From assembly GCA_947457545.1 (NCBI GenBank), contig CANGXD010000001.1, positions 1-64,000 on the forward strand: a stretch of 64,000 bases of DNA, given 5' to 3'. Below the pieces are notes generated by a model. It saw only the letters and a list, made by a program, of their open reading frames with translations. It did no database searches and was not told the origin of the DNA. Within the stretch, counting starts at the first letter, position 1; each line of letters begins with the position of its first letter. The translations under genes were made by a program, and so were the position numbers. The stretch is from Gemmatimonadaceae bacterium (GTDB lineage Bacteria; Gemmatimonadota; Gemmatimonadetes; Gemmatimonadales; Gemmatimonadaceae). Positions 38,945 to 48,137 of this stretch are shown here, piece after piece.

Positions 38945-39709
38945 TTGACCATGCGCATTCTCCTCAGTAACGACGACGGCATTCTCGCCAAGGGCCTCGG
39001 CGTCCTCGAGCAGGCCGTCGCACCGCTCGGCGACATTTCCGTCGTGGCACCGGATCGCGAACAGAGCGCGACCAGCCACTCACTCACGTTGCATCATCCA
39101 CTGCGCCCCGTGCGGCTCGGTGAGAGACGATGGCAGGTCGATGGGACGCCTACCGATTGCGTCATGCTCGCCTGCGAAGCGTTGCTCGACGAACGGCCGG
39201 AGTATGTGATCAGTGGGATCAATCACGGCCCGAACATGGGCGAAGACGTGCTGTACAGCGGGACAGTGGCGGCGGCGATGGAAGGACTCGCGCTCGGCAT
39301 TCCCGCGATTGCCCTCTCGTTCGCCGGAAGCATTCTGCGCGCCGATGCGATCCTCGAAACGCAGGTAACGCAGATCCGTGCGTTACTTGATCACCTCATG
39401 CGCCTGCCGGCGTTTCCGCGCGACACGCTGCTGAACGTCAACTTACCCGCGGTCGTCGGCGACGAAATCAAGGGCATCAAGCTCACACGGCTGGGTCGCC
39501 GCGTATTCAGCGACTCCATCACCAAGATGAAAGACCCGTGGGGCCGTGAGATCTTGTGGATCGGCGGCGGCAGTGTCGAATGGAGCGGCCCCGACGACAG
39601 CGATTTCCGCGCGGTGCATGATGGTTTCATTTCGGTGACGCCATTGCACCTCGATCTCACCCACCGTGATGTCCTCAACGCGGCGACGGATTGGTGGCAA
39701 GCACCGTAG
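38945..39709 (+). CDS. surE: 5'/3'-nucleotidase SurE
   Basis: MRILLSNDDGILAKGLGVLEQAV; VDGTPTDCVMLA; SGINHGPNMGEDVLYSGTVAAAMEG. Confidence 0.95.
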   Translation: MTMRILLSNDDGILAKGLGVLEQAVAPLGDISVVAPDREQSATSHSLTLHHPLRPVRLGERRWQVDGTPTDCVMLACEALLDERPEYVISGINHGPNMGEDVLYSGTVAAAMEGLALGIPAIALSFAGSILRADAILETQVTQIRALLDHLMRLPAFPRDTLLNVNLPAVVGDEIKGIKLTRLGRRVFSDSITKMKDPWGREILWIGGGSVEWSGPDDSDFRAVHDGFISVTPLHLDLTHRDVLNAATDWWQAP

Positions 39710-40350
39710 AGCCGGAGTTCCGGGGCGCGCGTCGCCGACTTGTTGAAGCGCTGCAGGACAAAGGCATACGCGATCTCGCCTTGCTGCGCGCGATCGATAC
39801 CGTGCCGCGACATCTCTTCGTGCCACCCACCGTTCGTCATCGGGCGTACGAAGACTCGGCACTTCCCATCGGGAGTGGGCAGACCATCTCGCAGCCGTAC
39901 GTGCATGCGCGCTCGGTCGAGCAGCTCATGCTCACGGGGAAGGAGAAGGTGCTGGAGATCGGAACCGGTTCTGCGTATCAGACTGCGCTGCTGGCGGAGC
40001 TCGCGGCTCAAGTGTTCTCCGTAGAGCGGTATCGCGAGTTACTCGACAAAGCGCGGCCCCTGTTGCAGCAGGCCAATGTGCGCAACGTGTCACTGTCGCT
40101 GGGTGACGGTACGCTCGGGTGGCGCGAGTATGCCCCGTACGACGGCATCGTCGTGAGTGCCGGGGCCCCGCACGTGCCACCGGCTCTCGAGGAACAGCTG
40201 GCGGAGGGTGGGCGGCTGCTGATCCCGATCGGGGACAAGGAGGAGCAGATGCTCACCTTGTGCATAAAGCGGGGGGGACGGCTGGAGAGACGTGACATCA
40301 CACCGGTCCGCTTCGTCCCCCTTATTGGAGCGCAGGGTTGGCCGGGGTGA
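39691..40350 (+). CDS. pcm: Protein-L-isoaspartate O-methyltransferase
   Basis: GSGQTISQPYVHARSVEQLMLTGKEKVLEIGTGSAYQTALLAEL; GTG start overlaps surE. Confidence 0.93.
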   Translation: MVASTVEPEFRGARRRLVEALQDKGIRDLALLRAIDTVPRHLFVPPTVRHRAYEDSALPIGSGQTISQPYVHARSVEQLMLTGKEKVLEIGTGSAYQTALLAELAAQVFSVERYRELLDKARPLLQQANVRNVSLSLGDGTLGWREYAPYDGIVVSAGAPHVPPALEEQLAEGGRLLIPIGDKEEQMLTLCIKRGGRLERRDITPVRFVPLIGAQGWPG

Positions 40351-40393
40351 TGTTGGTCCGGCCGGGTTTGCGTCCCGGCTGGTCGTAGTTCAT
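40322..40393 (-). CDS. Candidate 23-codon small ORF (MNYDQPGRKPGRTNITPANPALQ)
   Basis: On the - strand GGGAGG-CGAAG-ATG; short ORF in the pcm/hypothetical gap, partly antisense to the pcm 3' end. Confidence 0.25.
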   Translation of the reverse strand: MNYDQPGRKPGRTNITPANPALQ

Positions 40394-40455
40394 CTTCGCC
40401 TCCCGAAGCACGGATGCTTCCTCGGGCGCGCCTGCGCACCACGGTCCTGAAAACC

Positions 40456-41667
40456 ATGTCGAATTTCGCCTCGCACTCGCCTGCGCCGTCCAATGTGCCC
40501 GTTCCCCGGCTCTCCGTGCCGCCGTACGCGGCACCGGCTTCGGTTGCCGAAGGGGAACCCCTGCCGGTGAGTGGCGGCGTTCGACCCTTCGTCCCGCAGC
40601 CGTGGCGGGCAGCGTTTGCCGCCCCCGAACCGACAGTGGCGGTCGAGTCGCAGCCGACGCCAGTGGCCTCCCCGGCGGTCGCCATGGAGGTGCCGGCGCG
40701 AATCCCTCCCTACCAGCCGCTCCGCCCCACGCCGATCATGACGGCGGCAATCCGCACCCCACTCTATATCCCCACGATTCCGACCCCCGCTGCTGAAGCG
40801 GCCGTGGAAGACGAGGGGATCATCGAGCCGCAGCTGGTGCACACCGAGGAGTTCTCCGTACCGGCTGCCGTCGCACCGGAGGCTATGCTTCTGGACGACG
40901 GCGAATTGCCTTGGATCGACGCCTACTTGTCGTCGACGCCCGCGGTGTCGATGGCGACCGTTCCCACACCGTTGGCCAACGCGCTAGTCAGCGAGCAGCC
41001 GGCTGAGGAATTGGTCGAGATGTCCGCGGACGCCGCCGCCGAATTCGTAGAGGTTGTTGAAGCGTCCGCAGAGGTGGCCGACGTCGAAGCCGCCGAACCC
41101 GAAACGCACGACGACATGGTTCTTGAGACTGAGGAGATCGTGTCTCCGGCTACCGATGCGCAGGTACTTGCGGCGTCGTCGGACGCCTGGCCGTTGGATG
41201 ATGCGGTGGCGCAATTCCGCGAGTTGAGCGCGCAGCTCGATTCGGCCGTGCACAGTTTCGAGAGCCCCGAGGAGTTGTTCGCCGAGGCGTCCGCGCCCGA
41301 GCCGCTTCCGGCATGGAGCGACGACGACATGATGGACATCATGCCCATCCGTCATTCGGGCAAGACGCCGCTCTCGACGCCAGCCGTGATCTCCGAGGGC
41401 GAGCTCTGGTCAGAACGTGCTCGGAAGGCACAGGAAGAGGCCCAGGTCTTTCGGGCCATGGCGTCGGCAGACACGGTAAGTGAGGCCGGTGATGCTTCGG
41501 CGCCCTTGACCCACGCGACAGCGGAGCAGGCGGCACAGGCCCTCGAGGTCCTGGCCCAGCGGGTGCGCGCCGGCGAGCTCACGCTGCCTGGATACGATCC
41601 CCATATGGGTGAGTCGGCAGCCCTAGTCGCCGCGCTGGCGGCGATCCTCGGCGTGCGTTTCCGCTGA
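40456..41667 (+). CDS. Hypothetical acidic Pro/Ala-rich protein
   Basis: Open frame MSNFASHSPAPSNVPVPRLSV... with low-complexity acidic middle (EMSADAAAEFVEVVEASAEVADVEAAEPE); ATG 40414 also possible. Confidence 0.6.
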   Translation: MSNFASHSPAPSNVPVPRLSVPPYAAPASVAEGEPLPVSGGVRPFVPQPWRAAFAAPEPTVAVESQPTPVASPAVAMEVPARIPPYQPLRPTPIMTAAIRTPLYIPTIPTPAAEAAVEDEGIIEPQLVHTEEFSVPAAVAPEAMLLDDGELPWIDAYLSSTPAVSMATVPTPLANALVSEQPAEELVEMSADAAAEFVEVVEASAEVADVEAAEPETHDDMVLETEEIVSPATDAQVLAASSDAWPLDDAVAQFRELSAQLDSAVHSFESPEELFAEASAPEPLPAWSDDDMMDIMPIRHSGKTPLSTPAVISEGELWSERARKAQEEAQVFRAMASADTVSEAGDASAPLTHATAEQAAQALEVLAQRVRAGELTLPGYDPHMGESAALVAALAAILGVRFR

Positions 41668-41669
41668 CA

Positions 41670-41960
41670 GTGGAGCAGGGGACCTCGCGTCGCTTTCGGG
41701 TATGCGGACGGGTGCAGGGAGTTGGCTTCCGCTGGTTCGTGAAAGAGGAAGCCCGGCGGCTCGAGCTGCGCGGCTGGGTGCGTAATGAGCCCAACGGCGA
41801 CGTGTTGCTCGAAGCCGGCGGCCGTACCGAAGTGCTCGAGGAACTGGAAGCACTCGTGCGAATGGGCCCGCCGGGTGCTGAAGTAACGCGCCTCGTGCGT
41901 GAGGCCCCAGACACGCTCGGTGACGTGTCGCTTCCATTCCCATTCGCAGTGCACCGCTGA
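41670..41960 (+). CDS. acyP: Acylphosphatase
   Basis: RFRVCGRVQGVGFRWFVKEEARRLELRGWVRNEPNGDV. Confidence 0.92.
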   Translation: MEQGTSRRFRVCGRVQGVGFRWFVKEEARRLELRGWVRNEPNGDVLLEAGGRTEVLEELEALVRMGPPGAEVTRLVREAPDTLGDVSLPFPFAVHR

Positions 41961-42029
41961 CCACTGACCGGCGCACGGTCATGTACGAAAGTGCGATGCG
42001 ACGTGGGCGAGATTCGCGTAGTTTGCCGA

Positions 42030-42581
42030 ATGACCTCCCCCGATCTTGAAACGCGTCTTCGGCGCGCACTACGCGACGTGCCGGATTTCCCTACGCCTGG
42101 CATTCTGTTCAAGGACATCACGCCGGTCCTTGCCGATCCGGTTCTTCTGCGTGAGGTGATCGCGGCGCTGGTGGCTCCCCACGTCGGCGTCGGCATCACC
42201 CACGTGGTGGCAGTAGAAAGCCGCGGGTTTCTCTTCGGTGTCCCCATGGCGCTTGAGCTGAACGTCGCGTTTGCCCCAGCGCGAAAGCCGGGGAAGCTAC
42301 CATGGCGGACGATTCGTGAGTCGTATGCCCTCGAGTATGGACATAACGAACTCGAGCTCCACGAAGACGCCCTGAGACTGAGCCCAGAACGGGACACGCC
42401 GGCCCGGGTGCTGGTCGTCGACGACGTACTGGCGACCGGCGGCACCGCCGCAGCGACCTGTCGCTTGGTACAACGTCTTGGCGGCGAGGTGGTGGGGGTG
42501 GCCGTCCCGGTCGAGCTTGGCTTTCTGAACGGGCGCCAGCAATTGGGTGGCTGTCCGGTGACCACGCTCCTGACGTTCTGA
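42030..42581 (+). CDS. apt: Adenine phosphoribosyltransferase
   Basis: DVPDFPTPGILFKDITPVL; VESRGFLFGVPMAL; VLVVDDVLATGGTAAATCRLV. Confidence 0.95.
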   Translation: MTSPDLETRLRRALRDVPDFPTPGILFKDITPVLADPVLLREVIAALVAPHVGVGITHVVAVESRGFLFGVPMALELNVAFAPARKPGKLPWRTIRESYALEYGHNELELHEDALRLSPERDTPARVLVVDDVLATGGTAAATCRLVQRLGGEVVGVAVPVELGFLNGRQQLGGCPVTTLLTF

Positions 42582-42678
42582 TCCGTCGGTGGCGCCGCGT
42601 CCTTCCCGGTTGTCTAACGGCGCCGGCATTTTCATTTTGTAGACAGCGGGGCGCTGTAGACGCGCTCCGCGATGGTCC

Positions 42679-42753
<75 letters not shown>

Positions 42754-42863
42754 TAGATGGGAGTTCATTGCCACGCAGCGGGTGTATTGCCGAGGCCCAA
42801 TGCACTATGTTTGATGGCTGAACCCGCAAATCCTTTTTCACGTTGGCATACGCAGGCAATCGC

Positions 42864-43538
42864 ATGGCGCAGGCGACACGCAACCCCGTTTCCGCGGCTG
42901 GCTCTTCGGCCTCCTTGAGCGACGATCCCATTGAGTCGGTGGCGAGCTGGTTCCAGGTGAACAGCAAGCCGATTCTCATGGCGGTCGGCGGTATTGCCGT
43001 GGCGGCTGCGGCCGTGTTCGTGTACCGGAGTTCTGCGGCATCGACCCGCGAGAAGGCGTCCGCGGCGCTGTACGAAGCGCAGACCCCGTATGTGCAGGGG
43101 AAGCTTCCCGAAGCCGAGAAGGCGTTGCAGCAAGTTGCCACGCGTTACGGCAGCACGGCGTCGGGGCAGCAGGCGTCCATTCTTCTTGCCCAGGTGCTCT
43201 TCGAGCAGAACAAGGCCGACGAAGGGATCAAGGTCCTCGAGAAGGCGGTGGGGAGCGCGTCGTCCGACTTCAAGCCAAGCCTCGAGTCGCTCATCGCGGC
43301 CGGGTACGAGCAGAAGCAGGACATGCCCAAGGCCGCCGAACATTTTGCGAAGGCTGCTTCAGCCGCCACGTTCAAGGCTGACAAGTACAACTATCAGGCG
43401 AGCCAGGCTCGGAGCCTGATGTCGGCCGGCAAGCCGGCCGATGCGGCCAAGATTTGGGAAGAGCTGGCAAAGCTCGAGGGCGAGCCCATCTCGCAGGAAG
43501 CCAACGTTCGGCTCGGCGAAATCGCAGCCAAGAAGTAA
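42864..43538 (+). CDS. TPR-repeat membrane-anchored protein (YfgM-like)
   Basis: N-terminal segment with TM (SKPILMAVGGIAVAAAAVFVYRSS) then TPR-like helices. Confidence 0.7.
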   Translation: MAQATRNPVSAAGSSASLSDDPIESVASWFQVNSKPILMAVGGIAVAAAAVFVYRSSAASTREKASAALYEAQTPYVQGKLPEAEKALQQVATRYGSTASGQQASILLAQVLFEQNKADEGIKVLEKAVGSASSDFKPSLESLIAAGYEQKQDMPKAAEHFAKAASAATFKADKYNYQASQARSLMSAGKPADAAKIWEELAKLEGEPISQEANVRLGEIAAKK

Positions 43539-43557
43539 GCGGTACGGAGGGAATGCG

Positions 43558-43592
43558 CGGGCGGACGACCACACGGTTGTCCGCCCGTTTTG
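43558..43592 (+). terminator. Rho-independent terminator
   Basis: CGGGCGGACGACC ACAC GGTTGTCCGCCCG followed by TTTTGTTTG. Confidence 0.9.
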
Positions 43593-43655
43593 TTTGTGCG
43601 GGTTCTGGTACTGGTGCTCGTGGGGGAGCCGGGGCACTCGGAATGCGCCAGATAT

Positions 43656-44022
43656 GTGGACGGCATCGGGCCATTCTAGGGACAGTGTTGGGCCTTTCCA
43701 CACCGGAGCATATGCGTATAATACATGTTATGTAAACCTCTGATGGTGGATAACTGTGGGAAAAGTCCACGTGGATATCTGCTGTCTCTGTGGGAATGCG
43801 CTGCAAGCGACTGCAGAACAATGGTTTACGTATTGCGAGCTCTACCGTGTCTGCGCCAACGGCTCACGAAAACCAACTCTGTCCACCTGTCCACATGGTT
43901 TTCCGCCGTTTTCCCGACACCAGTGCGTTGGCGATTCGCCATGGGTCCGTCGCGCATTTCATGACGCCTTATCGGCCATTGCCGGCGCACGACCCAACCC
44001 CATGCCAACCCGTGCCTTCCAC
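43656..44022. repeat. Cluster of eight TCCAC/GTGGA pentamers (DnaA-box-like) flanking dif
   Basis: Exact TCCAC or GTGGA at 43656, 43697, 43746, 43766, 43771, 43882, 43890, 44018; includes GGTGGATAACTGTGGGAAAAG, palindrome TCCACGTGGA and tandem CTGTCCACCTGTCCAC. Confidence 0.6.
43711..43738. other. dif: Candidate XerCD recombination site dif
   Basis: TATGCGTATAA-TACATG-TTATGTAAACC: XerD arm 10/11 identical to B. subtilis dif arm TTATGTAAACT, XerC arm 8/11 to E. coli GGTGCGCATAA; lies at the coding-strand convergence point. Confidence 0.82.
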
Positions 44023-44038
44023 ATATGGTAACGCGAAA

Positions 44039-44062
44039 GCGGCGCCGAACTCTCGGCGCCGC
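44039..44062 (-). terminator. Hairpin downstream of dapF (probable terminator)
   Basis: Perfect 10-bp inverted repeat GCGGCGCCGA..TCGGCGCCGC; on - strand followed by TTTCGCGTT. Confidence 0.55.
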
Positions 44063-44090
44063 AGCGTGCAGCATGGGCTCGAACGCCGGA

Positions 44091-44951
44091 TTAGAGCGTC
44101 TCGATCGTCCCGCGAAAGACCACACGTCCTTCGCCCCGAAGCGTCGGCAAGTACTCTCGGGTACCGCCGGCCGACGCCACCCGTGGCCTGAGGAAGACCG
44201 TGACATCGCGACCTGAGCTCGTCAGAATCGTCACCGTGTCTCCGGATACGAGCCCCCACTCGGCCAGCAAAACGGCCGTCGCTACGGCCCCGGTGCCGCA
44301 CGCGAGGGTTTCCCCCTCCACGCCGCGCTCGAAGGTCCGGTACCGCCAGCGGCCGTCCGGCAGCGCCGAGACCCAGTTCACGTTGGCCCCCTTGGCGCCC
44401 GTCTCAGGGTGCCAGCGGAGCACCGGCCCCCGGGTGTTCAGGGCCACCGACTCCGCGTCGTTCGTCAACAGCACCAGGTGCGGGATGCCCGCAACCGCGA
44501 AGCCGACGCGCTGTTCGCCACCATCGAGCGCAATGGGAAGCGCGTCGTGGATCTCGCGTACCGGCTGAAAGTCGATCTCCGGCAGGTCGTTCAATCGACT
44601 CGTGATGAGACCGGCGCCGGTCGTCAGGCGCATGCCGGAAGGCATGGCCATGCCGATTTCCGCCGCCAGCGCGGTCGAGCACAGCGTCGCATTTCCGCAC
44701 AGATCAGCGGGGGTACCGTCGCTGTTGTAGTAGTGGATGCGTACATCGGCATCGCCCGCCAGCGCTTCGAGTGCAACCACGCCGTCTGCACCTATACCAC
44801 TGTATCTATTGCAGATGCGCTGTATCGCCTCAGGTGATGTCACAAGTGCGATGGGCACCGCACGGCCGTCGAAGAACACAAAATCGTTCCCCGATCCCGT
44901 CATCTTGGCAAATGGGAGTCCCCGCAAATCGCCAGTCACATCGGCCGTCAT
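44091..44951 (-). CDS. dapF: Diaminopimelate epimerase
   Basis: FAKMTGSGNDFVFFDGR; YNSDGTPADLCGNATLCSTALA; ERGVEGETLACGTGAVATAV. Confidence 0.94.
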   Translation of the reverse strand: MTADVTGDLRGLPFAKMTGSGNDFVFFDGRAVPIALVTSPEAIQRICNRYSGIGADGVVALEALAGDADVRIHYYNSDGTPADLCGNATLCSTALAAEIGMAMPSGMRLTTGAGLITSRLNDLPEIDFQPVREIHDALPIALDGGEQRVGFAVAGIPHLVLLTNDAESVALNTRGPVLRWHPETGAKGANVNWVSALPDGRWRYRTFERGVEGETLACGTGAVATAVLLAEWGLVSGDTVTILTSSGRDVTVFLRPRVASAGGTREYLPTLRGEGRVVFRGTIETL

Positions 44952-44952
44952 G

Positions 44953-45717
44953 TCAGTAGCGCCCCGTGAGGCCCCACCACCGTAGGCGCCAGACCATCCA
45001 GATCGCCTCGCGGACAATCCGCTTCGACATCTTGGATTCGCCTTCAGTGCGATCATGGAAGACAATGGGGATCTCCGCGATGCGGAATCCACGCTTCCAG
45101 GCCCGAAAGCTCATCTCGATCTGAAACGCATAGCCGTTCGAGCGGACCTGGTCGAGCGGAATGGCCTCCAGCACATGGCGACGGAAACACTTGAAGCCGC
45201 CCGTCGCGTCGCCGAGGTGAAGTCCTGTAATGGCACGCGCATAGATGTTCGCGCCATAAGACAACATGAGGCGCGTCATTGGCCAATTGACCACCGTGAC
45301 TTTGCCGTCCCGATAGCGCGAGCCGAGGACCATGTCGGCGTCCTTTACTGCCGCCAGAAACTCCGGCAGGTGCATCGGGTCGTGCGAAAAGTCCGCGTCC
45401 ATTTCGAAGATGTACGCGTAGTCACGTTCGAGCGCCCACTTGAAGCCGGCCAAGTAGGCGCGCCCCAACCCCTCCTTCCCTGCCCGGTGCAAGGCATGCA
45501 CACGCGGCTCGTCGGCGGCCATTTCGTCGACGAGTCGGCCGGTTCCGTCAGGCGAATTGTCGTCCACGACCAGCACGTCCAGCCGCGGATCCTGTGCGAG
45601 GATCTGCGGCACGATACGCGTGATGTTCTCGCTCTCGTTGTACGTTGGCACAATCACGACGCCGCGCTCGCCTTGTGCGAGTGAGCCGCGAGCCGGGGTT
45701 TTCATCCGTGTCATCAT
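44953..45717 (-). CDS. Polyprenol monophosphomannose synthase-like glycosyltransferase (GT2, DPM1-like)
   Basis: VVIVPTYNESENITRIVPQIL; LVVDDNSPDGTGRLVDEMA; EMDADFSHDPMHLPEFLAA; GGFKCFRRHVLEAI. Confidence 0.9.
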   Translation of the reverse strand: MMTRMKTPARGSLAQGERGVVIVPTYNESENITRIVPQILAQDPRLDVLVVDDNSPDGTGRLVDEMAADEPRVHALHRAGKEGLGRAYLAGFKWALERDYAYIFEMDADFSHDPMHLPEFLAAVKDADMVLGSRYRDGKVTVVNWPMTRLMLSYGANIYARAITGLHLGDATGGFKCFRRHVLEAIPLDQVRSNGYAFQIEMSFRAWKRGFRIAEIPIVFHDRTEGESKMSKRIVREAIWMVWRLRWWGLTGRY

Positions 45718-48137
45718 GGTACGGGCTGTCGACGGTCCTGCGCCCACCCGAGTACCGCCCACAGTGCCGTCGCGCCAAGCGCGAGGAGTGTGAGCAGCTT
45801 ACCGGTCTCATAGGGCGCGCTTTCAAATCGGAGGCGCACCTTGCGGGCGCCCGTCGGCAGTTCAACTCCGATCAGGGTGAAATCGGCACGGGCGGTCGGG
45901 ACGGATTGTCCGTCCACGATGGCGGTCCAGCCGGGATAGTAGTTTTCGGCGACGACGAGCGCACTGCCGGCAGGTGCCGGGCCCTGCAATTCGAGGTCGA
46001 TGGAGCCAGGTGCATACTTGTCGATCCGGACCCCAAATGGCACTGGGGGCGGCATCGGGGAGTTCACGGGCTGTGACTCGATCCGGGCCGTGCTGTCAAA
46101 GATAGCGACCCGGCGCACATCGAAGAGTGGGTTGAGCACGGTCGCTCGTGCCGACGCGTCGGCCAGGCGCACCTTCATGGGGGCGACCCAGGCAAAGGGG
46201 TGCTGCCCCGGGAGTTCGTAAAGGTACGACATGGTTCCGGCGGCATTCCGGACGGGGCCGGCGACCAGCCGAACGCCTTGGAACGGCAACCCCGGCGCAT
46301 TCGTGAAAAAGAAGCGAGCGTTCGTGAGTGCCCAGAAGTTCGGGTTGGCCACCGACTGAAAGCCGTCCGACTTTCCATATAGCTGCTGGTACCGGCCGAG
46401 CTCGTTGCCATGATACCCGAGCACATTGCGAATGCCGTGAATCATGGGGGCACTGCCCAGCATGAACGGGTCGTGTGACGCCACGTCGTCGCCAAGGGGC
46501 AGCGCAATGATGCGAGCGGGTTCACGGACGCGTTTCAGATAGCGAACAATCTCATCATCGGCATACAACGACGCGGCAGGCGGTGAAAAACGCCAGTAGG
46601 TCCGCGCCACCGTCCAAAGGTCGAACGACACGATCCCCACGAGTGCCCACCCGACCAGGCGACTCGCCAGCGTACGTCGGGCCACCAGGACGAGAACGGC
46701 CGAAGTCGCCCAGACAAACAGCGCCGAACGCCATGCGCCAGCGACCACGTACGGCGCGTTGCCGTTGACCATATCGCTACGCAGCCCGCCCGTGAGCGTC
46801 AGCGCGAGGTTGGTGAATGCTCCGCCAGTGGCGAGCAGTACAATGAGGGCGGCGCCGCCCGCCCAGGCGAGCGCGTATCGCGTAGAGCTCTTCCCACTCA
46901 ACAACCGCTCGGCGCCGAACGCCGCGAGCACCGACGTGGAAAACGAACTGATGTACAGAATTGTGCTCGGCGCTCGAAAGTACTTGGTGCCGGGGATGAG
47001 GGCGTACACCAACTGATAGAATGGTGTGGCCCCCCCAAGCGCCCAAAGTAGAGAGATGATAAATGTGACCAGCCAAAACCACGCATGACTCCGGTGACGG
47101 TTGGTGAGGCCGCCGCCGAAGGAAAACGCCGCCAACACCAAGGCGCTCGCGCCGAGGTACTCGCTGTGCAGGTGAATACCGTTTCGCCCCCAATAACGAT
47201 CGAGCATCCCGGAGAACTGCGGCAAATACAAATTCAGCAGCTCTTCCGGTGGCAACGAAAACGAGGTCGCGTACTCGTAGCCTTTCCCGCCGTTCCGCGG
47301 TGACCACGCCACGTACTCGAGCACCGGCAGATATTGAACGGCGCCAATGAGCGCGCCGAGGCACACCGCGGCAAAGGCCGGAGCGATGCGCTTCCAGCGG
47401 TTGGGAGATGCTGGAACGGGCCCGTCATCGGCTACCACCGACGACGGGCGCCAAAGCAACCACAGTGCAAAGGCGCCGCTGGTGAGGAGCAGATACTGCA
47501 GGAGCTGTGGGTGCGGGGAAAGCACCGCGAGCCCCGTCACGAACGCCAAGGCCGCCCAGGCCGTCGCGCGGCCGTCGCGAACTCCCCGCACAATCGCCCA
47601 AAGGGCGGCGGGCAGGAGCGCACTGACGAACAGCTTTCCGTCGTGTCCGGGCGAGGGGTACGAAGCCACTGCCCCGCTCAGCAGGTACGCGACGCCGCCT
47701 ACAAGGCTCGCGTGAAACCGTACGCCTACGGCACGGAGGAAGCCAATCGTGAAGAGCCCGGCGAGCCAGAGATGGAGGATGAATCCCCAGGTCATGGCGA
47801 CGTCGGTGGGCAACACGAGCCGCAGCAGGAACGTGGGATAGAAAATGTCGCCGTGCATGGCGGCGACGAACGGCATTCCTCCAAACTGATACGGGTTCCA
47901 CTGGGGAAACCCCTGCCCGCTCCGCAGCGACTGCGCGGCGAATTCCCTGAACGCGTATCCCGCGAGGTACTGATCGGAGTTCGGGTTGACCAGAAACCCG
48001 CCGGTGAGCGCAGGCCACCCCACCAGCATCGTGGCCACCGCGCATACGGCAATCGCCAGCCAGCGATTCCTCGACGGTACAAGAGGCGCCCCGCTGGCCG
48101 GTAACTCTGGTGGAGGCTCCACCGTCGTCGGCTTCAC
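45714..48137 (-). CDS. YfhO-like integral membrane protein
   Basis: Many TM segments; NSDQYLAGYAFREFAAQSLRSGQGFPQWNPYQFGGMPFVAAMHGDIFYP; GTG 48137 chosen because the longer ORF overlaps the neighbour gene. Confidence 0.78.
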   Translation of the reverse strand: MKPTTVEPPPELPASGAPLVPSRNRWLAIAVCAVATMLVGWPALTGGFLVNPNSDQYLAGYAFREFAAQSLRSGQGFPQWNPYQFGGMPFVAAMHGDIFYPTFLLRLVLPTDVAMTWGFILHLWLAGLFTIGFLRAVGVRFHASLVGGVAYLLSGAVASYPSPGHDGKLFVSALLPAALWAIVRGVRDGRATAWAALAFVTGLAVLSPHPQLLQYLLLTSGAFALWLLWRPSSVVADDGPVPASPNRWKRIAPAFAAVCLGALIGAVQYLPVLEYVAWSPRNGGKGYEYATSFSLPPEELLNLYLPQFSGMLDRYWGRNGIHLHSEYLGASALVLAAFSFGGGLTNRHRSHAWFWLVTFIISLLWALGGATPFYQLVYALIPGTKYFRAPSTILYISSFSTSVLAAFGAERLLSGKSSTRYALAWAGGAALIVLLATGGAFTNLALTLTGGLRSDMVNGNAPYVVAGAWRSALFVWATSAVLVLVARRTLASRLVGWALVGIVSFDLWTVARTYWRFSPPAASLYADDEIVRYLKRVREPARIIALPLGDDVASHDPFMLGSAPMIHGIRNVLGYHGNELGRYQQLYGKSDGFQSVANPNFWALTNARFFFTNAPGLPFQGVRLVAGPVRNAAGTMSYLYELPGQHPFAWVAPMKVRLADASARATVLNPLFDVRRVAIFDSTARIESQPVNSPMPPPVPFGVRIDKYAPGSIDLELQGPAPAGSALVVAENYYPGWTAIVDGQSVPTARADFTLIGVELPTGARKVRLRFESAPYETGKLLTLLALGATALWAVLGWAQDRRQPVP

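Noticed and set aside
43697-43722. TTTCCA-N16-TATAAT as a sigma70 promoter for ORFs at 43725-44191
   Set aside because: The TATAAT lies inside the 28-bp dif-like sequence; downstream ORFs are short, overlap each other and run into dapF, with no recognisable domain
43655-44022. Calling this gap oriC on the basis of DnaA-box-like motifs
   Set aside because: Genes converge on the site rather than diverge, a dif-like site is present, and no dnaA/dnaN/gidA neighbours are seen; left as an open finding
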